DNA from: Pseudomonadales bacterium
Lineage (GTDB): Bacteria; Pseudomonadota; Gammaproteobacteria; Pseudomonadales; Pseudohongiellaceae
NCBI GenBank assembly: GCA_024234365.1
Contig: JACKOK010000002.1
Coordinates: forward strand, 1-64,000
Direction of reading: 5' to 3'
Length of the DNA: 64,000 nucleotides
The notes beneath the pieces are model-generated. The model did no database searches and was not told the origin of the DNA. It saw nothing but the letters and a program-made list of their open reading frames with translations. The position numbers were made by a program, and so were the translations under genes. This document shows, in pieces, positions 8,595-17,166 of this stretch. Position 1 is the first letter of the stretch. Each line of letters begins with the position of its first letter.

Positions 8595-9778
8595 CTGAAG
8601 GCCTGAATCCCCGTCTGTGCCCGCCCAAGGATGAGTGCGTGGATATCCTGTGTGCCTTCGTAGGTGTTGACCACCTCCAGATTCTGCAAATGACGCATCA
8701 CCGGAAACTCGTCGGAGATGCCATTCCCCCCGAGCATGTCACGCGCATCGCGAGCGGCCTCCAGCGCCTTGAGGCAGGAATTGCGCTTGAGCAGGGAAAT
8801 CAGTGGCGGCGAGAGTTTACCCGCATCGCGCAGGCGTGAACCCTGCAGGCAGGCCAGCAGGCCGATGGAGATCTCTGACTGCATGACGGCCAGCTTCTTC
8901 TGAATAAGCTGGTTGGCGGCTAGCGGGCGACCGAACTGCTGCCGGTCCAGCGTGTATTGCAATGCCGTTTTCCAGCAGGTTTCTGCCGCACCCAGGGCGC
9001 CCCAGGCGATGCCGAGACGGGCCGAGTTCAGGCAACTGAAAGGCCCCTTGAGACCTTGCACATGAGGCAGCAGATTTTCCTCGGGCACAAAGACCGTATC
9101 CATGACGATCTCGCCGGTAATGGAGGCACGCAGCGCGAGTTTGCCCTCGATCTTCGGAGCGGACAGCCCCTTCATGCCCTTCTCCAGGATGAAACCGCGA
9201 ATGATGCCCTCATCGTCCTTGGCCCAGACCACAAACACATCCGCAATCGGCGAATTGCTGATCCAGTTCTTGGCTCCGCTCAGTGCATAGCCCCCCTCCA
9301 CCTTGCGCGCGCGTGTCACCATGCCGCCCGGGTCGGAACCGTGGTCCGGCTCCGTCAGACCGAAACAGCCAATCCATTCCCCGCTTGCCAGTTTGGGCAG
9401 ATATTTCTGCTTCTGCGCCTCGGTTCCGAAGCTGTTGATGGGGTGCATCACCAGGCTGGACTGCACACTCATCATGGAGCGATAGCCCGAATCCACGCTT
9501 TCCACTTCCCTGGCGGCCAAGCCATAACAGACATAATTGACCCCCGCGCAGCCATACCCTTCGATGGTGGAACCCAGTAAACCCAGCGCCCCCATCTCGC
9601 GGAATATCTCCGGGTCGGTCTGTTCCCGGCGATAGGCCTCACGCACACGCGGCAGCAGTTTCTCCTGGGCATACTGATGGGCGGTGTCGCGCACCAGGCG
9701 CTCCTCTTCCGTGAGCATCTCATTCATCAGGAAGGGATCCTGCCAGTCGAAGCGGGCAGTATCAGAGCTAGCGGACAT
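8591..9778 (-). CDS. gcdH: Glutaryl-CoA dehydrogenase (acyl-CoA dehydrogenase family)
   Basis: This 395-residue FAD enzyme is expected to oxidise and decarboxylate glutaryl-CoA to crotonyl-CoA in lysine/tryptophan/glutarate breakdown. It has acyl-CoA dehydrogenase signatures (FGLTEPDHGSDPGGM; MLGGNGISDE) and the catalytic glutamate in NTYEGTQDIHALILGR (about residue 374). The extended C-terminus matches GcdH better than general acyl-CoA dehydrogenases. The frame runs back to 9982, but the ATG at 9778 has AAGGAG at a good distance and gives the family N-terminus. No regulator or CoA-transferase is next to it, so it stands alone here. Confidence 0.9.
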   Translation of the reverse strand: MSASSDTARFDWQDPFLMNEMLTEEERLVRDTAHQYAQEKLLPRVREAYRREQTDPEIFREMGALGLLGSTIEGYGCAGVNYVCYGLAAREVESVDSGYRSMMSVQSSLVMHPINSFGTEAQKQKYLPKLASGEWIGCFGLTEPDHGSDPGGMVTRARKVEGGYALSGAKNWISNSPIADVFVVWAKDDEGIIRGFILEKGMKGLSAPKIEGKLALRASITGEIVMDTVFVPEENLLPHVQGLKGPFSCLNSARLGIAWGALGAAETCWKTALQYTLDRQQFGRPLAANQLIQKKLAVMQSEISIGLLACLQGSRLRDAGKLSPPLISLLKRNSCLKALEAARDARDMLGGNGISDEFPVMRHLQNLEVVNTYEGTQDIHALILGRAQTGIQAFS

Positions 9779-9941
9779 AGGGGCTCCTTGTAATGGGGGC
9801 TGACACGAATCAGCACTAGAGCGATCGTTCAGGACGCCGCAGCATCTTAGCAACAAGGGGGAACTGAAAAAAGCTTCACGGGTGATGGAGTTGAATTGAG
9901 AACATTTACCGGAGTTGAGCGGGTGTGGGTGTGGGAGCGGG

Positions 9942-10012
9942 TGTGGGAGCGGGCTTGCCCGCGAACAACCCTTGAGCGGCACAAACCATTCGCGGGCAAG
10001 CCTGCTCCCACA
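9942..10012. repeat. REP-type inverted pair (REPIN-like)
   Basis: The 24-nt arm at 9942-9965 (TGTGGGAGCGGGCTTGCCCG, ending CGAA) is the reverse complement of 9989-10012 with a single mismatch; the loop is 23 nt. Partial direct copies of GTGGGAGCGGG precede the left arm from about 9922. The sequence class matches the REP elements scattered between genes in Pseudomonas and relatives, which are thought to be moved by RAYT (TnpA-REP) enzymes in trans. The 9779-10120 gap holds this element and the uvrD control region, and no gene. Confidence 0.85.
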
Positions 10013-10086
10013 GAGATCTTCTCACATGCCGCATCCCACAAAGCCTCCCTGCATTATCCGAATCCAGTTCAGACCCAATAAAGGTG

Positions 10087-10104
10087 TACTGGTTATTTAT
10101 TCAG
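10087..10104 (+). promoter_or_regulatory. LexA-type SOS box upstream of uvrD
   Basis: TACTGGTTATTTATTCAG fits the gammaproteobacterial LexA operator CTG-N10-CAG, with flanking TA and an AT-rich core. It ends 17 bp before the uvrD ATG and lies directly upstream of a TAGAAT -10-like hexamer (10107-10112), so LexA bound here would block RNA polymerase. E. coli uvrD is known to be SOS-regulated. Confidence 0.72.
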
Positions 10105-10120
10105 GGTAGAATTGCCCGCC

Positions 10121-12316
10121 ATGGACGTTTCTCATCTTCTCGACTCCCTCAACGAACCCCAGCGTCAGGCGGTGGCAGCCCCCGCGAGCAATCTGCTTGT
10201 GCTGGCCGGTGCCGGCAGCGGCAAGACCCGCGTGCTGGTCCATCGTATCGCCTGGCTCATGCAGATCGAGGGCGTCTCCCCCTTCAGCATCCTGGCGGTC
10301 ACCTTTACCAACAAGGCCGCCCGGGAGATGCGCCAGCGCATCGAACAACTGCTGGAGCAACCCCTGGGGGGGATGTGGGTCGGCACATTCCACGGGCTGG
10401 CGCATCGTCTGTTGCGCATGCACTGGCGTGAGGCCAATCTGCCAGAAAACTTTCATATCCTCGACAGCGACGACCAACTGAGGCTGATCAAGCGGCTGTG
10501 CAAAAACCTAGGGTTGGACGAGGAACGCTGGCCACCGCGGCAGTGCCAGTGGTACATCAACTCCCAGAAGGACGAAGGTTTGCGGGCGGCGCATATCGAA
10601 CACTTTGGCGACGAGTACACCCGTCGCATGATCGAGCTGTACGCCGCGTATGAAGACGCCTGCCAACGCGGTGGCATGGTCGATTTCGGCGAAATACTGC
10701 TGCGCGCCCACGAACTGTGGCTGAACAATCCCCAGCTTCTCGATCATTACCAGCGCCGTTTCAAGCATATTCTGGTGGACGAGTTCCAGGACACCAATGC
10801 CGTCCAGTACGCCTGGCTGCGGGTGCTCGCCGGCCCCCAGAACCACCTGATGGTAGTAGGCGACGATGACCAGTCCATCTATGGCTGGCGCGGCGCCAAG
10901 ATCGAAAACATCCAGCGCTTCAATCAGGATTTTCCAGGTGCCGAGATCATCCGACTGGAACAGAATTACCGTTCCACATCCACGATTCTCAAAGCAGCCA
11001 ACCGTCTTATTGCCAACAATCAGGGACGCCTCGGCAAGGAATTGTGGACGCAGGATCAGGAGGGAGACGCGATTTCCCTCTACGAGGCATTCAACGAACA
11101 GGATGAGGCCCGCTTTATCGTCGAACGCCTGCAGACCTGGCTCAACACGGGCAACCGCCTGCGGGATGCCGCCATTCTTTACCGCTCCAACGCCCAATCG
11201 CGGGAGCTGGAAGACGCCCTGCTGCGTGTGGGCATGCCCTACCGCATCTACGGCGGCCACCGTTTCTATGAGCGCCTGGAAATCAGGAATGCTCTGGCGT
11301 ATCTGCGCCTGTTGCTCAATCGCCACGACGACACGGCAATGGAGCGCATCATCAATGTCCCCACCCGCGGCATCGGCGATCAGACGCTTGAGATTCTGCG
11401 CAGCGTGGCGCGCAGTGAATCTCTCTCGCTCTGGGCCGCCGCCGAGCGCTGCCTGACGCATGGTTTGCTGGCAGCCCGTGCGAGCAGCGCCGTATCCCGT
11501 TTCATGGACCTTATTACGGCACTGGACGAGAACAGCTCCACGCTCTCCCTGGCGCAGAAAGTGGAGCACGTCATCACCCACAGCGGGTTGATTCCTCACC
11601 ATGAAAAAGAGGGCGGCGAGAAAGCCAGCGCCCGCATAGAAAACCTGCAGGAACTGGTCAACGCTGCCGGCAGCTTCGATGAGCTGGACCCGGACGCCGA
11701 AGCCATGGACATCACCTCACGGGAATTCCTCGCCGCTTTTCTCGACCAGGCTTCTCTCGATGCCGGCGAGGGTCAGGCCGGGGAGTCGGAGGATGCGGTG
11801 CAGCTGATGACCCTGCACTCTGCCAAGGGGCTGGAGTTCCCGCTGGTATTTCTGGCGGGCATGGAAGAAGGGCTTTTCCCCCACAAGATGTCTATGGATG
11901 GTCTGTCAGGCCTGGAAGAGGAACGCCGGCTCTGTTATGTCGGCATCACCCGCGCCATGAGCAAGCTATATCTGACGCACGCCGAATCACGCCGTCTGCA
12001 CGGCGAGGTCAATATCACCCGGCCGTCCCGGTTTATTCGCGAGATTCCTGCTGATCTGATCGAGCATGTGCGAATCAAATCGAGTATCGTCAGGCCAACA
12101 GCCTACTACGGTCGTCCACACAGCTCACTGGTACAGGACGATATTCCGGACACCGGTATCGCGCTCGGTTCACGCGTACGTCACGGTAAATTCGGCGAAG
12201 GCGTGGTGCTCAATTGCGAGGGGCATGGCAACAGCGCGCGGGTACAGGTCAATTTTCATGACTGTGGCAGCAAGTGGCTGGTGCTTTCTTACGCAAAACT
12301 GGAAGTACTGAACTGA
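10121..12316 (+). CDS. uvrD: DNA helicase II UvrD
   Basis: UvrD (731 residues) is a superfamily 1A 3'-5' helicase that removes UvrC and the damaged oligonucleotide in excision repair, unwinds DNA in mismatch repair and strips RecA. Visible are the Q motif (LNEPQRQAV), Walker A AGAGSGKTRVL (about 31-41), DEFQDTN, the GDDDQSIYGWRGA motif III region, QNYRST, TLHSAKGLEF, and the C-terminal Tudor-like tail (GSRVRHGKFGEGVVL). The ATG at 10121 is used; a TTG three codons earlier is unlikely. A LexA-type box sits just upstream. arfB follows after 10 bp. Confidence 0.95.
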   Translation: MDVSHLLDSLNEPQRQAVAAPASNLLVLAGAGSGKTRVLVHRIAWLMQIEGVSPFSILAVTFTNKAAREMRQRIEQLLEQPLGGMWVGTFHGLAHRLLRMHWREANLPENFHILDSDDQLRLIKRLCKNLGLDEERWPPRQCQWYINSQKDEGLRAAHIEHFGDEYTRRMIELYAAYEDACQRGGMVDFGEILLRAHELWLNNPQLLDHYQRRFKHILVDEFQDTNAVQYAWLRVLAGPQNHLMVVGDDDQSIYGWRGAKIENIQRFNQDFPGAEIIRLEQNYRSTSTILKAANRLIANNQGRLGKELWTQDQEGDAISLYEAFNEQDEARFIVERLQTWLNTGNRLRDAAILYRSNAQSRELEDALLRVGMPYRIYGGHRFYERLEIRNALAYLRLLLNRHDDTAMERIINVPTRGIGDQTLEILRSVARSESLSLWAAAERCLTHGLLAARASSAVSRFMDLITALDENSSTLSLAQKVEHVITHSGLIPHHEKEGGEKASARIENLQELVNAAGSFDELDPDAEAMDITSREFLAAFLDQASLDAGEGQAGESEDAVQLMTLHSAKGLEFPLVFLAGMEEGLFPHKMSMDGLSGLEEERRLCYVGITRAMSKLYLTHAESRRLHGEVNITRPSRFIREIPADLIEHVRIKSSIVRPTAYYGRPHSSLVQDDIPDTGIALGSRVRHGKFGEGVVLNCEGHGNSARVQVNFHDCGSKWLVLSYAKLEVLN

Positions 12317-12326
12317 GGGCCGCGAC

Positions 12327-12749
12327 ATGAGCGCTCTGCCCATCACACTGAACATCGCCATTCCGGAAGAGGAAATCACGCTCACCGCCATGCGAGCGCA
12401 AGGGGCGGGCGGACAGAACGTCAACAAGGTTTCCTCCGCCATTCATCTGCGCTTTGATATTGGCGCATCTTCCCTGCCCCAATCGTGGAAACAGCGCCTG
12501 CTGCATCTCAAGGACACCCGCATCAGCAAGGACGGGGTGCTCATTATCAAGGCTCAGCAGTACCGTCACCAGGAACAGAACCGGGCGGATGCCCTGTGGC
12601 GTTTGCAGACACTAGTTCGCAGTGTTAGCCACACCCCCAGCCCACGGATTGCCACCAAACCCACACGCGCCTCGCAGCTGCGGCGGGTGGAGTCCAAGAA
12701 CCGGCGCGGCCAGGTAAAGACCCTGCGCGGCAAACCCACGGATTTCTGA
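12327..12749 (+). CDS. arfB: Alternative ribosome-rescue factor ArfB (YaeJ)
   Basis: ArfB (140 residues) hydrolyses peptidyl-tRNA on ribosomes stalled without a stop codon. The catalytic GGQ is at residues 28-30 in AQGAGGQNVNKVSSAIHLRF, and the basic C-terminal tail (RRVESKNRRGQVKTLRGKP) is the segment that enters the empty mRNA channel in known ArfB. The small size and lack of release-factor recognition domains exclude PrfA/PrfB. It begins 10 bp after uvrD, probably in one transcript, and converges on the cyclase operon. Confidence 0.94.
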   Translation: MSALPITLNIAIPEEEITLTAMRAQGAGGQNVNKVSSAIHLRFDIGASSLPQSWKQRLLHLKDTRISKDGVLIIKAQQYRHQEQNRADALWRLQTLVRSVSHTPSPRIATKPTRASQLRRVESKNRRGQVKTLRGKPTDF

Positions 12750-12766
12750 TTTCTGCAGCCGGGGTT

Positions 12767-14503
12767 TCAGGAGACGTCTGTGTCGGAATCCAGTTGCTGC
12801 ACGATGTCCTGAAGCTGCTTCCGGGTCTGCGCCGTGAGGGTGGATTTTTCGAGCATCAGACTAACGCCCTGCGCATCCAGTTGGATCAGGTTCTGTTCAT
12901 CCTGCTCGGTGATGACACGATACAGTTGCAGCGGTTCGGAAAGCCCCTTGGGAACCACCGATTCCACCGGAATACATTGAAACTCCTTCTTCACCAGAAG
13001 ATAGGTATCCTCCGACAGATAAATCGTATCCGGGCGCGCACTGGACTCAATACGGCTGGCCAGGTTCACCGAAGAACCGATGATGGTATATTCCATGCGG
13101 TTTTCGGTGCCGAAGTTTCCGACCGTACAGAAACCCGTATGGATTCCGATGCGAATTCTGAACGGCTTGGTAAACCCGGCGGCCTGCCATTCATCGTGCA
13201 ATTCCTTTACCCGCTTCTGCATGGCAACGGCCATCCGCAAACAGTTCAGGGCGTCCTCCGCGACACCTTTACTGTGCGGATCACCAAAGAAAATCATGAT
13301 CGCATCGCCAATGTATTTATCGACGGTAGCACCGTACTCCAGCGCAATACTGGTCATTTCATCGAGATACTGATTCAGCAGCTGCGTTAAGTCTTCCGAC
13401 TCCATTTTGTCTGTCGTGCCAGTGAAGTCGACAATATCCGAGAAGAAGATGGTGAGCTTTTTCCGCGAGGAGCTCAGTGTCACATCCTTCTCTCCAGAGA
13501 AAATGGATTCATAAATCTGCGGCGAAAGATATTTCGATAATTTATTGGACAGGCTTTGCAGCATCTCCGCCCGGTCCTTCTCCTGGGCGAGTTTCAGACG
13601 GTTCTCGCCCTCTTCACGAACCCTGGCAATCATGTCCTGCATTCCCGTAATCATGTGATTGAATGCGATAGACAGTTGCCCGATTTCATCTGCCCGGTTG
13701 ACGACAACGCGCTGACTGTAATCCTGGGTTCTGGTAATCGACTCCGCCGTTGTGGACAGCGCCAGTATCGGGTTCACAATATAATTGGCGATCAGATACG
13801 CCACCGTGGCAATCGCAAACACGCCTATCATCAGGGCGATGAAAAATACCCGGGTAAGATCGTTCAACACCGAGAAGGCATAATCGGTATCCTGCGCCAG
13901 CACAACGCGCCATTGCCCGCCCTGCTCAAGGGGTTTTTCAACCAGGATGTATTCCTCGCGTTGAAGATTTTGCGGCAGCGCGGCTTGCAGCGGCAGCAAT
14001 AAATAGTTCAACGTTTCCGTTTGTGGAAACAGGCGAGTCAGATTTTCCTGGGAGTAATCCACCAGCAGCGTTCCAATGCGACGCTCGTCAAAGGTCGAGA
14101 AAACCGCAAATTGCACAAACCGTTCACCGGTGTAGATTTCTCCAAGGGCAGCGATATCCGTACTGGCAATAACGTATTCATTGCTGTCGAGCACAAAGAA
14201 ATCACCGACAAGATCCAGATCCTGTTTTTTCAGCAACAGGAGATTGAAAATTCTCTGGTCCAGGTCTTCCGTGATGATGTCATTCATGACATCCAGCGAG
14301 GAAAGAAACCGCAGGTCGTTCTCGAGGGAGCGCAGAGTTTGGTCCAGGCGATCAACGGTGATGCCTAGCTGGATCTGCATGTCTTCACGCACACGCGCCT
14401 CGAGGTCACTGCGATAGGCGTTGCCAAGAATCCCCATGGTGATGATGTAGGGGGTCAGACTAAGAATGATCAGAATGATGATGGTCTTGGTCTTAATACT
14501 CAT
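12767..14503 (-). CDS. Membrane-bound class III adenylate cyclase with HAMP domain
   Basis: This 578-residue inner-membrane protein should make cAMP from ATP in response to a periplasmic cue. TM1 is at about 7-25, an extracytoplasmic sensor at 28-217, TM2 at 219-241, HAMP at about 240-292, a linker helix at 293-330, and the cyclase domain at about 345-525. Metal-binding Asp356 (FFSDIVDF) and Asp400 (KYIGDAIM), adenine-type Lys396 and Thr473, and Asn480/Arg484 (VNLASR) are all present. The Lys/Thr pair points to a class IIIb adenylate rather than guanylate cyclase. It is the third gene of a coupled operon and overlaps the preceding gene by 11 bp. The ligand is unknown. Confidence 0.9.
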   Translation of the reverse strand: MSIKTKTIIILIILSLTPYIITMGILGNAYRSDLEARVREDMQIQLGITVDRLDQTLRSLENDLRFLSSLDVMNDIITEDLDQRIFNLLLLKKQDLDLVGDFFVLDSNEYVIASTDIAALGEIYTGERFVQFAVFSTFDERRIGTLLVDYSQENLTRLFPQTETLNYLLLPLQAALPQNLQREEYILVEKPLEQGGQWRVVLAQDTDYAFSVLNDLTRVFFIALMIGVFAIATVAYLIANYIVNPILALSTTAESITRTQDYSQRVVVNRADEIGQLSIAFNHMITGMQDMIARVREEGENRLKLAQEKDRAEMLQSLSNKLSKYLSPQIYESIFSGEKDVTLSSSRKKLTIFFSDIVDFTGTTDKMESEDLTQLLNQYLDEMTSIALEYGATVDKYIGDAIMIFFGDPHSKGVAEDALNCLRMAVAMQKRVKELHDEWQAAGFTKPFRIRIGIHTGFCTVGNFGTENRMEYTIIGSSVNLASRIESSARPDTIYLSEDTYLLVKKEFQCIPVESVVPKGLSEPLQLYRVITEQDEQNLIQLDAQGVSLMLEKSTLTAQTRKQLQDIVQQLDSDTDVS

Positions 14504-14897
14504 GCACGATTCTCAGGCTGGCATCGACCATGTCAATCGGCAGATAACCAATCGCCCCGTCGACTGTTTCGATAAATCGTTTGATGGATTGCAGCGAAGC
14601 CTGAGTAGTGGGGGGAGAGATACCCTGAAAGTGGTTATTGACCCAGTAGCGGTTGATCTCTTCGCGGCTCATGTTCAACACTTCAGATTCAAACTGCGTG
14701 CGTGCCGGATCATTTCCAATCGGGTTCACGGGGACGATTCGCAGTTCTCCCTCGAAGCTGCGCTTTTTCAGAAAAATATCTTTGATCTTGGCAATTTCCA
14801 TGGCCTGCACTGTGCTGTTGCTGGACACAACAACAGCATACTCCGCCGCGTGAGCGGGAAGTGACAGCAACAGGATGACAGCTATGAAAATACGCAT
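14493..14897 (-). CDS. Small periplasmic phosphate-binding-protein-like (PstS-like) protein
   Basis: The protein has 134 residues, with a signal peptide (MRIFIAVILLLSLPAHA) followed by a short PBP-like domain: IKDIFLKKRSFEGELRIVPV, then FESEVLNMSREEINRYW, then GAIGYLPIDM. This is about half the size of transport PstS proteins, and no ABC permease or ATPase genes are nearby, so uptake is unlikely. The frame is open from 14954, but the ATG at 14897 begins the signal peptide and overlaps the porin stop (TGATG), indicating translational coupling. Its 3' end overlaps the cyclase gene. A ligand-presenting role for the cyclase is an inference. Confidence 0.82.
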   Translation of the reverse strand: MRIFIAVILLLSLPAHAAEYAVVVSSNSTVQAMEIAKIKDIFLKKRSFEGELRIVPVNPIGNDPARTQFESEVLNMSREEINRYWVNNHFQGISPPTTQASLQSIKRFIETVDGAIGYLPIDMVDASLRIVHEY

Positions 14898-15904
14898 CAG
14901 AAAAGTATGGAAAATGACCCGACAAGTCGATTGTTGTTGGAGTCTGCATGCCATTGGTATTCCAGCTTCAGCGACACCGGGAACAGCGGCCGGTAGCTGT
15001 AGCCAAGAATTCCGATTTTTTCATGCAGAGCCACGCGGTCATCCCGGAATGCTTCCGCCCGTGCAATCAATGCATGCTGCGGCACAAACCGGTATTCCAA
15101 CTGCGTATAAACTGCCGTCGAGGTTTCCTTGCTGCCCAGCCACTGTTTGTGCTGGTCGACAATGCCCTCGGTCAGAAAACTGAAACGCTCATCGTCATAT
15201 CGTGCATTGAGCTGGAAATAGTCCGTGCGGTTCTTGTTCTGTTCGCGATATTTCCCCACGCTGCCACCAATTTTCCATTGCGGCGACAGACTCTTTTCCA
15301 GCGTAAGTCCATAGTGTTGGTCCACATCGATATTGATGTACTTGGCATCCATGTCTCCCGTGTTCTGCAGATAGGCTGTGTAGTGCAGCGTCTCATCAAA
15401 CGGAACGAAGCCCTGAACGGATACGCCGGTGACAAACTTCGGGAACATCTCGCGGCTGAGACGCGGGCTGGAGGTGGTTTCACGCAGGACATTGATGGGC
15501 TGCAGATTCCAGTACCCTATCGGGCTTATCTGCTTACCGACCCGGAAGGAGGCATAGTCCGAGACCTTGTAGTCTGCATACAGGCGCTCTATGGCTGGCC
15601 GGGTATTGCCGGAATCGGTGCCATTTTCCAGATCGGCCTTATAGAAGTCGACCGATTCCAGCTCCAGTAAAAAGGACAGGCGGTCTGTCAGATTACCGTA
15701 GGTAAGGATGGCAAGATCTTCGATCAGGACTTCATTGATATTTTCGCCACGCGAAAACTCAGTGGATAAATATCCACCCACCGTGATGTCGTCCAGCAGC
15801 TTGTATCCCAGACCCAACTGATAGGGTTCCTGGGCCAACGCACCTGACAGGGGAAGAAGGGCGAGGGCGAGACAGGGGTGGGCGATGGCTCCCGGTATTC
15901 TCAT
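14897..15904 (-). CDS. Outer-membrane beta-barrel porin
   Basis: The protein has 335 residues. A signal peptide ends near ALAQE (residues 22-26), alternating beta strands follow, and the C-terminal residue is phenylalanine (SFSILF), the usual outer-membrane assembly signal. The segment FRVGKQISPIGYWN resembles phosphate/oxyanion-type porins (OprO/OprP-like), but specificity cannot be fixed. The ATG at 15904 gives a clean signal peptide; the open frame reaches 15940. It is first in a three-gene operon with the PBP-like protein and the cyclase, linked by overlapping stop and start codons. Confidence 0.8.
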   Translation of the reverse strand: MRIPGAIAHPCLALALLPLSGALAQEPYQLGLGYKLLDDITVGGYLSTEFSRGENINEVLIEDLAILTYGNLTDRLSFLLELESVDFYKADLENGTDSGNTRPAIERLYADYKVSDYASFRVGKQISPIGYWNLQPINVLRETTSSPRLSREMFPKFVTGVSVQGFVPFDETLHYTAYLQNTGDMDAKYINIDVDQHYGLTLEKSLSPQWKIGGSVGKYREQNKNRTDYFQLNARYDDERFSFLTEGIVDQHKQWLGSKETSTAVYTQLEYRFVPQHALIARAEAFRDDRVALHEKIGILGYSYRPLFPVSLKLEYQWHADSNNNRLVGSFSILF

Positions 15905-15916
15905 TGTGCGGCTCGA

Positions 15917-15959
15917 ACAGTGGCTCATACAGCGCGCCACTGTACCACCTTACACAGTG
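15917..15959. promoter_or_regulatory. Repeated CACTGT/ACAGTG half-sites upstream of the porin operon
   Basis: ACAGTG at 15917-15922, CACTGT at 15938-15943 and ACAGTG at 15954-15959 form overlapping dyads; the last two are separated by exactly 10 bp. They lie just upstream of the porin start, where a regulator could bind. The match is not a LexA box (wrong spacing), and no regulator is known for it. Confidence 0.35.
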
Positions 15960-16021
15960 TGAAAACATCGCCGACCTTGATTTATCGCAGAATGGGGAGA
16001 AACTCCCTTTGATGTGCTGTT

Positions 16022-16447
16022 TTATTGATCAGCCTTTCCCGGAACCTCAATCCGGCGGGTCCGTCCGTTTTCGTCGATGGCGACAAACACAAACAAGCCC
16101 TCTGCCACCTTGCGCTGCCCGTGCTGGGTGATGGAGTTGGCAATCCACACTTCAATATTGATGTGCATGGAGCTGCGCCCGATTTCGACTATCTCGGCAT
16201 AGCAGCTGACGATAGAGCCGACGCTTACCGGGTAAAGGAAGGAAACATTCTTGATGGCGACCGTTGCGCTCCTGCCGCGGGTAATCTTCTTGGTGGCAAT
16301 ACCCGCAGCCAGGTCCATCTGAGAGACCAGCCAACCGCCAAAGATATCGCCATTGGCATTTGTGTCCTTGGGCATAGCGAGTGTCTGCAAAGCCAGCTCA
16401 CCAACCGGTTGAGGGTCCAGATCTGCGTCTTCCTTTCTCAATGCCAT
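16022..16447 (-). CDS. yciA: Acyl-CoA thioesterase, YciA family
   Basis: A 141-residue hotdog-fold enzyme expected to hydrolyse acyl-CoAs to free acid and CoA. The diagnostic YciA segment DTNANGDIFGGWLVSQMD (about 28-45) carries the catalytic Asp, and FLYPVSVGSIVSCYAEIVEI and the VFVAID segment follow in the usual order. It is read away from the DUF4265 gene on the opposite strand, with a 145-bp gap between starts. It is not coupled to the porin operon downstream (117-bp gap). Confidence 0.9.
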   Translation of the reverse strand: MALRKEDADLDPQPVGELALQTLAMPKDTNANGDIFGGWLVSQMDLAAGIATKKITRGRSATVAIKNVSFLYPVSVGSIVSCYAEIVEIGRSSMHINIEVWIANSITQHGQRKVAEGLFVFVAIDENGRTRRIEVPGKADQ

Positions 16448-16592
16448 CGTGACTACCTCTGATAATGTTGCCAGGAACGTTCTGCCAGGCAGATTAGCAC
16501 ACCCCGTGAACCCAATACATCACGCGCTGTCTTTCGCCTTGCGGCAGGAAAGCGGGTTAGAATGCGCCCTTACCTATCTTTTTGAAAAGACA

Positions 16593-17135
16593 ATGACCCA
16601 GACTTCAGCACCCGATCCATCCACAAGCAACGACGAGATCTCGCTACTGCCCTTGTTGGCCGGCTATCGCCCCGATGGCGAAGCCATCATCGAGCAGGTA
16701 AACGCAATTGCACTACCCGATGCAAAAAATGCTGGCGAAGCTCAAGTTTATCGTTTGCAGTACTCCCCCGCCTTCGTTCGCGGCCTGGCTGCCGGAGACC
16801 GCATCCGCTTTCCCGCCGATACCCCCGAGGGCTACAGCCTGGTAAAACGCAGCGGCAATCTGTGTATTCGCGTAATGAACAAACACAGCATGGTGCCGGT
16901 GCTGCAGGCCCTGCGGCCGGGGATGGAATTGCTGGATGGCCACATGGACCTGGAAACGCCACGCCTGGCGGTGTTCAGCATCCATGTCTCGATTGGATTT
17001 CAGACCATCGAGACCCTGCTGGACCGCATCACCGGCCAGTTCCCGGGCACGCTCTGGTACTATGGCAATGTCTATGACCCGGCGGACGGTGTGACGCCTC
17101 TGGACTGGTGGCAGGCATTTCTGGCCCCCGTATAA
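16593..17135 (+). CDS. DUF4265-like protein of unknown function
   Basis: The protein has 180 residues, is soluble, and has no signal peptide. The central part (VYRLQYSPAFVRGLAAGDRI, then GYSLVKRSGNLCIRVM) follows the DUF4265 pattern of a short beta-rich domain; the C-terminus has an acidic/aromatic stretch (YYGNVYDPADGVTPLDWW). The open frame reaches back to 16449, but a TAGAAT -10-like hexamer at 16558-16563 and normal length favour the ATG at 16593. It lies 31 bp upstream of yaaA and may be co-transcribed. No function can be assigned. Confidence 0.7.
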   Translation: MTQTSAPDPSTSNDEISLLPLLAGYRPDGEAIIEQVNAIALPDAKNAGEAQVYRLQYSPAFVRGLAAGDRIRFPADTPEGYSLVKRSGNLCIRVMNKHSMVPVLQALRPGMELLDGHMDLETPRLAVFSIHVSIGFQTIETLLDRITGQFPGTLWYYGNVYDPADGVTPLDWWQAFLAPV

Positions 17136-17166
17136 GCAGGCCTGCGGCCAAAGGAGACCTTTTGAG

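Noticed and set aside
15938..15959. LexA box before the porin operon
   Set aside because: CTG and CAG are separated by 12 bases, not 10, and the core is not AT-rich.
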